The notes beneath the pieces were generated by a model that saw nothing but the letters and a program-made list of their open reading frames with translations, was not told where the DNA came from and made no database searches. A stretch of 64,000 nt of DNA from contig NZ_DALZFB010000007.1 in assembly GCF_031979925.1 (NCBI RefSeq), positions 62,001-126,000 of the forward strand. Reading direction: 5' to 3'. Below, piece after piece: positions 27,001 to 35,353 of the stretch. This DNA comes from Pseudescherichia sp031979925. Lineage in GTDB: Bacteria; Pseudomonadota; Gammaproteobacteria; Enterobacterales; Enterobacteriaceae. A program made the translations under genes and the position numbers. Numbering within the stretch: the first letter of the stretch is position 1; each line of letters begins with the position of its first letter.

Positions 27001-29709
27001 ATGCTTATCAATATTACTCGCCGACTGCTTGCGCGGCTGAACCGCCACCTGCCGCGCCGTCTTGTGCAGCGCGATCCCTTACTGAGTGCGAAAAATCTGG
27101 CTGACGTAGCCATTCCGCCGACCCTGACGGAGCTGTGCCTGCGCGTGGCCTTCATGGAGAAACATAAATTATGGCGCACGTTTAACTCACATCCCGAGGG
27201 GCTAAACGCAACGGAAGTAGAAAAGAGCCGTGCCAGGCATGGTGATAACCAGCTTCCCTCAGAGATGCCTGCGCCGTGGTGGGTGCTCCTGTGGTTATGC
27301 TATCGCAACCCCTTTAACCTGCTGCTTACCGCGCTTGGCATTGTCTCTTACGCGACAGAGGATCTCTTTGCCGCGGGCGTTATCGCGCTGATGGTCGGGA
27401 TCGCTACTCTCCTGAATTTTGTCCAGGAGGCGCGATCCACCAGGGCGGCAGATGCGCTTAAGGCGATGGTCAGCAACACCGCCACGGTTCTGCGGGTCAT
27501 CAATGAGAAGGGCGAAAACGCGTGGCTTGAGCTGCCGATCGACCGGCTGGTGGTGGGCGATATCATTAAACTCTCAGCGGGGGACATGATCCCGGCAGAC
27601 CTGCGTATTTTTCAGGCGCGGGATCTCTTTGTCGCCCAGTCGTCGCTTACTGGTGAATCGCTGCCGGTTGAGAAAGTGGCCTCCAGCCGTAACCCGCAGC
27701 AAGCTAACCCGCTGGAGTGCGATACGCTCTGTTTTATGGGAACCACGGTGGTTAGCGGGAGCGCGCAGGCAATCGTCATTGCCACCGGGGGCAACACCTG
27801 GTTTGGGCAGCTCGCCGGACGCGTCAGCGAGCAGCAGAGCGAGCCAAACGCCTTTCAGACAGGTATCAGCCGCGTCAGCCTGCTGCTGATCCGCTTTATG
27901 CTGGTGATGACGCCGATTGTTCTGCTGATCAACGGCTACACCAAAGGCGACTGGTGGGAGGCGGCGCTGTTTGCACTCTCGGTTGCGGTGGGATTAACCC
28001 CGGAGATGCTGCCGATGATTGTCACCTCCACCCTGGCGCGCGGCGCGGTGAAGCTATCGAAGCAGAAAGTAATTGTGAAGCATCTTGATGCCATCCAGAA
28101 CTTTGGCGCAATGGACATCCTTTGTACCGACAAAACCGGCACGCTAACCCAGGATAAAATTGTGCTGGAGCACCACACCGATATCTCCGGCAACTTGAGC
28201 ACGCGCGTCCTGCAGGATGCCTGGCTAAACAGCCACTATCAGACCGGGTTAAAAAACCTGCTTGATGTTGCGGTACTGGAAGGTATCGACGAAGCATCTG
28301 CCCGCACACTATCCAACCGCTGGCAAAAGGTGGACGAGATCCCGTTTGATTTCGAGCGCCGTCGCATGTCGGTGGTGGTCAGCGAGCAGGCCGACGTGCA
28401 TCAGCTGATCTGCAAGGGCGCGTTACAGGAGATCCTCAGCGTCTCTACTCAGGTGCGCTACCACGAAGAGATTGTTCCGCTGGATGAGAACATGCTGCGA
28501 CGCATCAGGCGCGTGACCGATAACCTCAACCGCCAGGGACTGCGGGTGGTCGCCGTTGCCAGTAAAATCCTGCCGGCGCGGGAGGGAGACTACCAGCGCA
28601 TCGACGAATCCGATCTGATCCTCGAAGGCTATATTGCCTTCCTCGATCCGCCGAAGGAGACCACCGCCCCGGCGCTCAAGGCGCTGAAGGCCAGCGGCAT
28701 TAGCGTGAAAATTCTCACCGGCGACAGCGAGCTGGTGGCGGCTAAGGTGTGCCACGAGGTAGGGCTGGAGGCGGGCAACGCGGTCACGGGCAGCGATATT
28801 GAAACACTCTCCGATGACGCGCTGGCCCAGCTGGCGCAGCGCACCACGCTGTTTGCTCGCCTGACGCCGCTGCACAAGGAGCGCATCGTCTCGCTTCTGC
28901 GTCGCGAGGGGCACGTGGTGGGCTTTATGGGCGACGGCATAAACGATGCTCCGGCGCTGCGGGCCGCAGATATTGGCATCTCCGTGGACGGCGCGGTAGA
29001 TATTGCTCGTGAAGCCGCAGACATCATCCTGCTGGAGAAGAGCCTGATGGTGCTGGAAGCGGGGGTGATTGAAGGCCGCCGTACCTTTGCCAACATGCTG
29101 AAGTACATAAAAATGACCGCCAGCTCTAACTTCGGCAACGTCTTTAGCGTCCTGGTCGCCAGCGCATTTCTGCCCTTTTTGCCCATGCTACCCCTGCATC
29201 TGCTGGTGCAGAACCTGATGTACGATCTCTCCCAGGTCGCGATCCCGTTTGATAATGTGGACGAGGAGCAAATCCGCAAGCCACAGCGCTGGAACCCCGC
29301 CGATCTTGGACGCTTTATGCTCTTCTTTGGTCCGATCAGCTCCATCTTTGATATCCTGACTTTCTGCCTGATGTGGTTTGTATTCCATGCGAACACGGTA
29401 GCGTCGCAGTCGCTGTTTCAATCCGGCTGGTTTGTGGTCGGGCTGCTATCGCAAACCCTGATTGTGCATATGATCCGTACCCAGCGCATGCCGTTTATCC
29501 AGAGCCGTGCCGCCTGGCCGCTAATGCTCATGACGCTGCTGGTAATGGTCATCGGTATTGCGCTGCCGTTCTCTCCGCTGACGAGCTACTTGCAGCTTCA
29601 GGCTCTGCCGCTGAGTTACTTCCCGTGGCTGATCGCTATTCTGGCGGGGTATATGACGTTAACGCAGCTGGTAAAAGGATTTTATAGCCGTCGTTATGGC
29701 TGGCAGTAG
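27001..29709 (+). CDS. mgtA: P-type Mg2+-importing ATPase MgtA
   Basis: MgtA is an inner-membrane P3B-type ATPase that imports Mg2+ during limitation. The 902 residues are close to E. coli MgtA (898). The phosphorylation motif DKTGTLT, the A-domain TGES, the hinge GDGINDAPALRAADIG and about ten membrane helices are all present. It starts about 150 bases after mgtL and is preceded by the PhoP-controlled leader. The N-terminal 60 residues diverge most from E. coli, as is usual. Confidence 0.96.
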   Translation: MLINITRRLLARLNRHLPRRLVQRDPLLSAKNLADVAIPPTLTELCLRVAFMEKHKLWRTFNSHPEGLNATEVEKSRARHGDNQLPSEMPAPWWVLLWLCYRNPFNLLLTALGIVSYATEDLFAAGVIALMVGIATLLNFVQEARSTRAADALKAMVSNTATVLRVINEKGENAWLELPIDRLVVGDIIKLSAGDMIPADLRIFQARDLFVAQSSLTGESLPVEKVASSRNPQQANPLECDTLCFMGTTVVSGSAQAIVIATGGNTWFGQLAGRVSEQQSEPNAFQTGISRVSLLLIRFMLVMTPIVLLINGYTKGDWWEAALFALSVAVGLTPEMLPMIVTSTLARGAVKLSKQKVIVKHLDAIQNFGAMDILCTDKTGTLTQDKIVLEHHTDISGNLSTRVLQDAWLNSHYQTGLKNLLDVAVLEGIDEASARTLSNRWQKVDEIPFDFERRRMSVVVSEQADVHQLICKGALQEILSVSTQVRYHEEIVPLDENMLRRIRRVTDNLNRQGLRVVAVASKILPAREGDYQRIDESDLILEGYIAFLDPPKETTAPALKALKASGISVKILTGDSELVAAKVCHEVGLEAGNAVTGSDIETLSDDALAQLAQRTTLFARLTPLHKERIVSLLRREGHVVGFMGDGINDAPALRAADIGISVDGAVDIAREAADIILLEKSLMVLEAGVIEGRRTFANMLKYIKMTASSNFGNVFSVLVASAFLPFLPMLPLHLLVQNLMYDLSQVAIPFDNVDEEQIRKPQRWNPADLGRFMLFFGPISSIFDILTFCLMWFVFHANTVASQSLFQSGWFVVGLLSQTLIVHMIRTQRMPFIQSRAAWPLMLMTLLVMVIGIALPFSPLTSYLQLQALPLSYFPWLIAILAGYMTLTQLVKGFYSRRYGWQ

Positions 29710-29720
29710 GCGTTCGTCTT

Positions 29721-30173
29721 TCAGATCAGCTGCACAATACTGTATCCGAGGGCGCAGATAATCAGGACGATCGTGATCCAGCAAAACTGGTAAAACGCAT
29801 TATTCGCCCCTAACCCATAGCGGGCGAGAGAGGTGTTTTCCGCTTTAATGTGCTTTGCCGATATAGCGCGAAAGCGGCGGATATAGTGAAGGCAGTAGAG
29901 CAGGAAGAGGGGAATAACCAGCGCGCCGATAGATTTAGAGAAGGCAAGGGTCAGTATCAGGGCAACGGCGATAGCGGCCAAAAATACCTTTCCGGCGTTA
30001 GACTCTGCCTGTTTTAACTCACACCTGATATCTTCAGCGTGTAACGCTTGCCAGCGGCGAAGCGTGCTTATGCTGAACCCATATTGCTCGCACAGTAGTT
30101 TGTCGGGCACGCCATTTTTGGACTGGTAAAGAAAGTCGGCAATTTGCTCATCGGTAAAACGTGCTTTTGCCAT
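29721..30173 (-). CDS. Membrane protein with transposase-like HTH N-terminus
   Basis: This 150-residue protein has an unusual combination. Residues 1-50 (MAKARFTDEQIADFLYQ, then CEQYGFSISTLRRWQ) resemble the helix-turn-helix of IS3-type transposase OrfA. Two or three hydrophobic segments follow (VFLAAIAVALILTLAF, IGALVIPLFLLYCLHY, FCWITIVLIICALGYSI). ATG 30173 is chosen over the open frame's earlier start because it has the HTH start and AACGTT-spaced purines upstream. No catalytic transposase part is present and no IS ends are seen. It is convergent with mgtA. I can assign no function. Confidence 0.6.
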   Translation of the reverse strand: MAKARFTDEQIADFLYQSKNGVPDKLLCEQYGFSISTLRRWQALHAEDIRCELKQAESNAGKVFLAAIAVALILTLAFSKSIGALVIPLFLLYCLHYIRRFRAISAKHIKAENTSLARYGLGANNAFYQFCWITIVLIICALGYSIVQLI

Positions 30174-30245
30174 TAACGTTCTTCTCTGGCTGGGCAGGAG
30201 GCGTAGAGCCGGGCGTCGTTGCGTCGCCCGGCGCTGCACGGACGA

Positions 30246-30632
30246 TTAACGACGCACGGCGATCGCTTCGATCTCGATCTTCACATCTTTCGGCAGACGG
30301 GCAACTTCTACGCAGGAGCGTGCCGGGAAGGCCGCCTGGTGCTCATTAAAGAACGCTTCATAGGTCGCGTTAACGGTGGCGAAGTCGTTCAGATCCTTCA
30401 CGAACACCGTGGTCTTAACAATGTCGCCTACCTTCAGGCCAGCGGCTTCAACGATAGCCTTAACGTTCTCCAGCGACTGGCGCGCCTGAGCGGCGATATC
30501 GTCCGGCACGCTGCCGGTTTTTGGATCGACCGGGATCTGGCCGGAGGTGAGGATCATGCTGCCGAGATCGACTGCCTGAACATAAGGACCAATGGCTGCT
30601 GGTGCATTTTCCGTCGCGATAATTTTTGTCAT
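30246..30632 (-). CDS. ridA: 2-iminobutanoate/2-iminopropanoate deaminase RidA
   Basis: RidA hydrolyses reactive enamine/imine intermediates (2-aminoacrylate) made by PLP enzymes such as threonine dehydratase. The 128 residues equal E. coli RidA, with catalytic Arg105 in PARSCVEVARLP. Start ATG 30632 gives good spacing to AGGAG; an ATG one codon earlier is too close. It lies downstream of pyrI on the same strand, the conserved enterobacterial order. Confidence 0.96.
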   Translation of the reverse strand: MTKIIATENAPAAIGPYVQAVDLGSMILTSGQIPVDPKTGSVPDDIAAQARQSLENVKAIVEAAGLKVGDIVKTTVFVKDLNDFATVNATYEAFFNEHQAAFPARSCVEVARLPKDVKIEIEAIAVRR

Positions 30633-30726
30633 CATTTCTCCTGAAGCGAATGGTAGTGAGGTTCCGCGCCATTATAGGCAGCGCGGAGGGGATGACCAAT
30701 CTGAATTAGATGATGTTTATTAATGC

Positions 30727-31188
30727 TTAGTTCGCCAGCACCACCGTATGGGAGAACTCTTTTTCACAATATTTGCACTTCAGGGCGATGTCATTGGCGC
30801 GCTGCTTCACCGCAAAGCTGGAGAACACCGGCTCGGCATGGCTGATGCAGTTGCTGTTGGGGCAGACCAGCACCGCCTCGATGCGCGCCGGCAGATTAGG
30901 CCGCGATTTGCCCACCACCTCATAGTCGTCGATGCGGTTTACCGTCGCGTGCGGTGCGTAGAGCGCCAGCTGGTTAACCTGTTCGTCGGTGAGGAAGGTG
31001 TTTTCGATCTTGATCAGATCTTTGCGGCCCATCTCACCCGAGGGCAGGTTCAGGCCGATGGTGATCCGCTGATCGGTTTCGGTCAGCTTAAACAGGGTCA
31101 GGAGCTTAAAGCCCACCTGGGCCGGAATATGATCAATCACCGTGCCGCGCTTGATCGCTTCGACCTGCAGTTTATTATCGTGTGTCAT
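30727..31188 (-). CDS. pyrI: Aspartate carbamoyltransferase regulatory chain
   Basis: PyrI binds CTP/UTP (inhibitors) and ATP (activator) and holds the catalytic trimers together. The 153 residues match E. coli. The N-terminal effector domain includes AIKRGTVIDHIPA. The C-terminal zinc domain has the four cysteines in CPNSNC and CKYCE. It follows pyrB by 17 bases, so both chains are made from one message. Confidence 0.97.
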   Translation of the reverse strand: MTHDNKLQVEAIKRGTVIDHIPAQVGFKLLTLFKLTETDQRITIGLNLPSGEMGRKDLIKIENTFLTDEQVNQLALYAPHATVNRIDDYEVVGKSRPNLPARIEAVLVCPNSNCISHAEPVFSSFAVKQRANDIALKCKYCEKEFSHTVVLAN

Positions 31189-31205
31189 CTCGTTTTCCCC
31201 CTCTC

Positions 31206-32138
31206 TTAGGCCAAATCGCGGTTGAGCACCAGCGCCAGCAGCGCCTGACGCGCATAGATACCGTTGCCAGCCTGCTGGAAGTACCAGGCGTGCGGCGTCT
31301 TATCTACGTCGGTGGCAATCTCATCGACGCGCGGCAGCGGGTGCAGCACCTTCATATTGTCGCGGGCGCTGTGCAGGTCGCTGGCGCGCAGGACAAACTG
31401 CGCCTTCACGTTGGCGTATTCGGACGGATCCAGACGCTCTTTCTGCACGCGGGTCATGTAAAGGATATCCACCTCCGGGATCACCTCTTCAATGCTGGCG
31501 TGCTGACTCCAGGCAATCCCGCGCTCATCCAGCATATCGAGGATGTACTGCGGCATTGCCAGCGCATCGGGAGCGATAAACAGGAAGCGGTTGCCGTTAA
31601 ACTTCGCCAGCGCCTGAGCCAGCGAGTGGACGGTGCGGCCATACTTGAGGTCGCCCACCATCGCGATGTTGAGATTCTCCAGTCGGCTCTGGGTCTCCTG
31701 GATGGTAAAGAGATCGAGCAGGGTCTGAGTCGGGTGCTGGTTTGCGCCGTCGCCTGCGTTCAATACCGGAATACCGCCGGAGAACTCGGTGGCCAGCCGC
31801 GCTGCGCCCTCCTGCGGGTGACGCATTACGATGGCGTCAACATAGGTGCCGATCACGGAGATGGTGTCCGCCAGGGTCTCGCCTTTTTTACCCAGCGAGG
31901 TGTTGCTGCTGTCGGAGAAGCCGACCACACTTGCGCCCAGGCGGTGCATTGCGGTCTCAAACGACAGGCGGGTGCGGGTAGAGGCCTCAAAGAAGCAGCT
32001 GGCTATCACCTTGTGCTTCAGCAGCTCCGGCTGCGGGTTAGCCTTCAGGCTGGCAGCGGTCTCCAGTACCTGTTCCAGTTCTTCGCGGCTGAGATCGTTT
32101 ATGGAAATGATATGTTTCTGATAGAGCGGATTAGCCAT
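31206..32138 (-). CDS. pyrB: Aspartate carbamoyltransferase catalytic chain
   Basis: PyrB catalyses the committed step of pyrimidine synthesis, carbamoyl phosphate plus aspartate to carbamoyl-aspartate. The 310-residue product starts MANPLYQKHI at ATG 32138, fixed by homology and by AGGAG upstream. STRTR (carbamoyl phosphate binding) and HPTQTLLDLF are present. The start codon overlaps the 3' end of pyrL by 8 bases. Expression is controlled by UTP-sensitive attenuation in the leader. A 339-codon open frame on the opposite strand is a shadow. Confidence 0.97.
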   Translation of the reverse strand: MANPLYQKHIISINDLSREELEQVLETAASLKANPQPELLKHKVIASCFFEASTRTRLSFETAMHRLGASVVGFSDSSNTSLGKKGETLADTISVIGTYVDAIVMRHPQEGAARLATEFSGGIPVLNAGDGANQHPTQTLLDLFTIQETQSRLENLNIAMVGDLKYGRTVHSLAQALAKFNGNRFLFIAPDALAMPQYILDMLDERGIAWSQHASIEEVIPEVDILYMTRVQKERLDPSEYANVKAQFVLRASDLHSARDNMKVLHPLPRVDEIATDVDKTPHAWYFQQAGNGIYARQALLALVLNRDLA

Positions 32139-32277
32139 GGTTATCTCCTGACGTCTGCGCAAAAAAAAGCCCCTCAAAAGAGGGGCTATAGAAATAGGTG
32201 AGCATTGGGAAGAAAAACGGCAGGCCAGCGCCCTCTTTCAGGCGCGGTGAGACAGTGTGTCGAACGGACTTGACCAT
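32131..32277 (-). CDS. pyrL: pyrBI leader peptide PyrL
   Basis: A 48-codon leader ORF starts at ATG 32277 with a GGGAGGA site. It begins MVKSVRHTVSPRLKEGAG, like E. coli PyrL (MVQCVRHFVLPRLKKDAG), continues through LPFFFPML, and reads through the attenuator stem. Its coding region spans the U-rich pause tract and the terminator hairpin, as attenuation requires: coupled ribosomes prevent terminator folding when UTP is low. Unlike E. coli PyrL, which stops just before pyrB, this one ends inside the pyrB start region in another frame. Confidence 0.85.
   Translation of the reverse strand: MVKSVRHTVSPRLKEGAGLPFFFPMLTYFYSPSFEGLFFAQTSGDNHG
32161..32187 (-). terminator. pyrBI attenuator
   Basis: On the minus strand AGCCCCTC-TTTT-GAGGGGCT forms a perfect 8-bp stem, followed by eight T. 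It lies within pyrL, 23 bases before pyrB. Confidence 0.9.
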
Positions 32278-32289
32278 GCTTCCTCCCGG

Positions 32290-32330
32290 CAAATTGTCGG
32301 CGATTATACTCAGCTCATAATGCGAATCAA
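32290..32330 (-). promoter_or_regulatory. pyrBI promoter with UTP-sensitive start AATTTG
   Basis: On the minus strand: -35 TTGATT (32330-32325), 16-base spacer, -10 TATAAT (32308-32303). Seven bases later comes the probable initial transcript AATTTG (32295-32290). In E. coli pyrBI the same initial sequence allows reiterative U addition at high UTP. Confidence 0.85.
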
Positions 32331-32363
32331 GGGATCGATGCGCTATTTATCAGAAGCAAACGG

Positions 32364-32855
32364 TTATTTCGCATATATATGCATTTTTAATAGATGGTTA
32401 ACGCGGTTGCGCACCTGGAGAGTACGCTGCACGTCGCGCGGAGCGACCCAGACGATGCTGCTGCCTGCCACCACGCCAAGGATCTCTGGCAGAGCATGGT
32501 AGTCGAGGATACGGGCTACCGCTCGCCCGTATCCCGCAGCGGTATGAATAAGAATAAACTCGCGATTATGCTCGACGTTTACCACCATATCAGAGAGGCA
32601 GCGTGCGGCATCCGGCGTCGGTCTCAGCTGGGGATTGAGGGCATAGATACGCTGTCCCTTGGCATTGCGGATCTTAATAATGCCCAGCAGCTTCAGCAAG
32701 CGCGACACCGTGGACTGGCTGATGGAGTCAAAGCCGTGCCGTTGGAGGTCCCGGCGGATCGCCTCCTGTGACAGATAGCTCTTCTCGGTCACCAGGCGCT
32801 GACAGACGGCAAGCTGCTGCTGTTCTTTGGTAGAGCAGTCGCGGTATTCCTTCAT
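32364..32855 (-). CDS. ArgR-family regulator of the arginine deiminase cluster
   Basis: This 163-residue ArgR/AhrC-family regulator is the last gene of the arc cluster, the position of STM4463 in Salmonella. The N-terminal winged helix has SQSTVSRLLKLLGIIK at about 47-62. The C-terminal oligomerisation domain has AGYGRAVARILDYHALPEI. Where E. coli ArgR has the arginine-contacting Asp pair (AGDDT), this protein has AGSSI (Ser132-Ser133), so its response to arginine is probably altered or lost. It may control arc genes rather than biosynthesis. A palindrome upstream of arcA is a candidate target. Confidence 0.85.
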   Translation of the reverse strand: MKEYRDCSTKEQQQLAVCQRLVTEKSYLSQEAIRRDLQRHGFDSISQSTVSRLLKLLGIIKIRNAKGQRIYALNPQLRPTPDAARCLSDMVVNVEHNREFILIHTAAGYGRAVARILDYHALPEILGVVAGSSIVWVAPRDVQRTLQVRNRVNHLLKMHIYAK

Positions 32856-32876
32856 ACTCTTTACTCCCTGTGGTCG

Positions 32877-34280
32877 TTAAAGCAGCGCGCCGAGGCTTAA
32901 TATCAGGCAGATCAATACGGTCAAGATCAGCAGCAGCGGCGCGACCCATTTCAGATAGCGGACGTAGGGCACGCGGGCAATGGCCAGCCCGCCCATCACC
33001 ACCGCCGAGGTGGGGGTGATCAGATTGACAATGCCGGACGCGGCCTGGTAGGTGGTTACCACCAGATCGCGATTAACGCTGGCAAAGTCCGCCAGCGGAG
33101 CCATGATCGGCATCGTCAGCACCGCCAGCCCGGAAGAGGAGGGCACCAGAAAAGAGAGCACCACCTCTAGCCAGTACATTACGTTGATAAACACCACGCT
33201 GGAGAGGCCGCTCACCACTCCTTCGGCGCTGTGCAGGATGGTATGGGTGATCATGCCCTTGTCCATCACCACCACGATGCCACGGGCGATGCCGATAATT
33301 AACGCCACGCCCAGCAGATCCCGCGCGCCGTCAATAAAGGTGGCGGTCAGCTCCTCCTCGCTCATACGGGCCAGCAGGCCGGTGATAATGGCCGCGGCGA
33401 GAAAGACGCCGGAGATCTGCCCCATCCACCAGCCCAGCACTGCCACGCCGTAGATCATCACCGCAAACGCGAGAGCGAAGATGACCAGGATCAGCTTGCG
33501 CGTGCCGGTAAAGGCCAGATCCTGCTGGCGCTTGCCGCCCAGGAAGTGGGTGATGTTCTCCTCCTGCTTGTCCGCCACAACGGATCGGCTGGGATCCTGA
33601 CGCACCTGGCGCGCATAGCGCATCACCCACGCGACGCAGATAAGCCAGCCCGCCACCAGCAGCGCCACGCGCAGCCAGATGCCGTGAGTAAAGGGAATGC
33701 CTGCGGCATTGGCGGCAATCACCGTAGCGAAGGGGTTAATCGTGGAGCCGAGGGTGCCGATCCCCGCCCCCAGCAGTACGGTTGAGGCGGCCACCAGCGG
33801 ATCGAAGCGCGCCGACATCATGACCGGCACCAGCAGGGTGTAGAACGGCAGCGACTCCTCCGCCATGCCGTAGATCGTACCGCCGGCGGCAAACAGCCCC
33901 ATCAGGATCGGGATCATCCACTCTTCCCGACCGCGTAGCTTCTGCGTAACGCGTTCGATCCCGGCGTCGATGGCCCCGGTTTTATTGACGATCCCCAGAA
34001 AGCCGCCGATGATCAGCACGAACAGCGCGACGTCAATGGCGCCCGCCTGACCGGTATCGGGATCGTACAGGCCGCTGATGGGAGCCATAATAACGGCAAC
34101 GATCCCCTGCGGATGGGCGGCAACGGGCGCATAGGTGCCTGCGACAGGAACCTCTTTACCCAGCGTCTCGTTCATCACCATCTGGTAGTGCCCGGCCGGG
34201 ACGATCCAGCTCAGCGCGGCAACCAGCGCAATCAATACAAACAGAATGGTGTAGGCAGAGGGGAATTTGAATCTGCGCAT
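32877..34280 (-). CDS. YfcC-family membrane transporter (arginine/ornithine antiport candidate)
   Basis: This 467-residue inner-membrane protein is of the YfcC/ArcD-like family, with about twelve hydrophobic segments (first at YTILFVLIALVAALSWIVP). It is unrelated in sequence to classical ArcD. It is embedded between arcB and the ArgR-type regulator and mirrors STM4464. By context it probably carries arginine in and ornithine out, or takes up another amino acid. Gaps are 50 bases to arcB and 21 to the regulator, so it is in the operon. Confidence 0.8.
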   Translation of the reverse strand: MRRFKFPSAYTILFVLIALVAALSWIVPAGHYQMVMNETLGKEVPVAGTYAPVAAHPQGIVAVIMAPISGLYDPDTGQAGAIDVALFVLIIGGFLGIVNKTGAIDAGIERVTQKLRGREEWMIPILMGLFAAGGTIYGMAEESLPFYTLLVPVMMSARFDPLVAASTVLLGAGIGTLGSTINPFATVIAANAAGIPFTHGIWLRVALLVAGWLICVAWVMRYARQVRQDPSRSVVADKQEENITHFLGGKRQQDLAFTGTRKLILVIFALAFAVMIYGVAVLGWWMGQISGVFLAAAIITGLLARMSEEELTATFIDGARDLLGVALIIGIARGIVVVMDKGMITHTILHSAEGVVSGLSSVVFINVMYWLEVVLSFLVPSSSGLAVLTMPIMAPLADFASVNRDLVVTTYQAASGIVNLITPTSAVVMGGLAIARVPYVRYLKWVAPLLLILTVLICLILSLGALL

Positions 34281-34330
34281 AGGGTTATCTCCCTGTATGG
34301 GCGTCGCAGATGCCGCGACGCCCGGGGTGG

Positions 34331-35335
34331 TTACTCGCCGAGGGTCGCCACCATCACCGCTTTGATGGTGTGCATCCGGTTCTCTGCTTCATCGAACACA
34401 ATGGAGTGGGCGGACTCGAACACCTCCTCGGTGACCTCCAGCCCCTTCAGCCCGTAGGCCAGCTCAATTTCGCCTCCTACGGTGGTGTGCTCGTTATGGA
34501 AGGCGGGCAGGCAGTGCATAAATTTCACCTGCGGATTGCCGGTGGCCTCAATGACCTGCTGATTCACCTGATAAGGCTTCATCAGGCTGACACGCTCGCC
34601 CCACGCCTCTTTTGGCTCGCCCATGGAAACCCACACGTCGGTGTAGAGGAAATCAACGCCGGCGACACCCTCAGCAACGCTTTCGGTCAGGATGATTTTT
34701 GCCCCGGTTTTCGATGCAATTTCCCGGCACTGTGCCACCAGCGCCTCTTCTGGCCAGAATGCTTTCGGGGCCACCAGCCGGATGTCCATGCCCATTTTGG
34801 CTGCGCCAACCATCAGGCTGTTGCCCATGTTGTTCCGCGCATCGCCCAGGTAGGCAAAACGCAGCTCAGAGAGGCGTTTACCTGGGGCGTGCTCCAGCAT
34901 GGTCATCAGATCGGCAAGGATCTGCGTAGGGTGAAACTCATTGGTCAGGCCGTTCCATACCGGGACGCCTGCGTACTCGCCCAGCTCCTCGACTATCGTC
35001 TGCCCGTAACCACGATACTCAATGCCATCGTACATGCGACCAAGCACGCGTGCGGTGTCTTTCATGGACTCTTTGTGGCCAATCTGCGAGCCGCTCGGTC
35101 CGATATAGGTTATCTGCGCACCCTGATCAAATGCCCCAACCTCGAAGGCGCAGCGGGTGCGGGTAGAGCTTTTCTCGAAGATCAGCGCAATGTTTTTACC
35201 GCGCAGGGTCTGCTTTTCGCGGCCCGCTTTTTTGGCAGCTTTCAGCTCCACTGCTAAATCGATCAGGAAGTGGATCTCGTCTGGCGTAAAATCCAGCAGC
35301 TTCAGAAAATTACGTTTTTTCAAAGAGATGTTCAT
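34331..35335 (-). CDS. arcB: Ornithine carbamoyltransferase, catabolic
   Basis: In the arginine deiminase pathway this enzyme converts citrulline and phosphate to ornithine and carbamoyl phosphate. The 334 residues have the family motifs STRTRC and HCLPAFH. It is clearly related to the argI product in this window but differs along its length. Assignment as the catabolic enzyme rests on its place between arcC and the transporter. It starts at ATG 35335, 18 bases after arcC. Confidence 0.9.
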   Translation of the reverse strand: MNISLKKRNFLKLLDFTPDEIHFLIDLAVELKAAKKAGREKQTLRGKNIALIFEKSSTRTRCAFEVGAFDQGAQITYIGPSGSQIGHKESMKDTARVLGRMYDGIEYRGYGQTIVEELGEYAGVPVWNGLTNEFHPTQILADLMTMLEHAPGKRLSELRFAYLGDARNNMGNSLMVGAAKMGMDIRLVAPKAFWPEEALVAQCREIASKTGAKIILTESVAEGVAGVDFLYTDVWVSMGEPKEAWGERVSLMKPYQVNQQVIEATGNPQVKFMHCLPAFHNEHTTVGGEIELAYGLKGLEVTEEVFESAHSIVFDEAENRMHTIKAVMVATLGE

Positions 35336-35353
35336 AAATTGTCCTTAATATGT

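Noticed and set aside
31182..32201. 339-codon plus-strand frame opposite pyrB
   Set aside because: It covers pyrB and its attenuator antisense, and the protein has no recognisable features.
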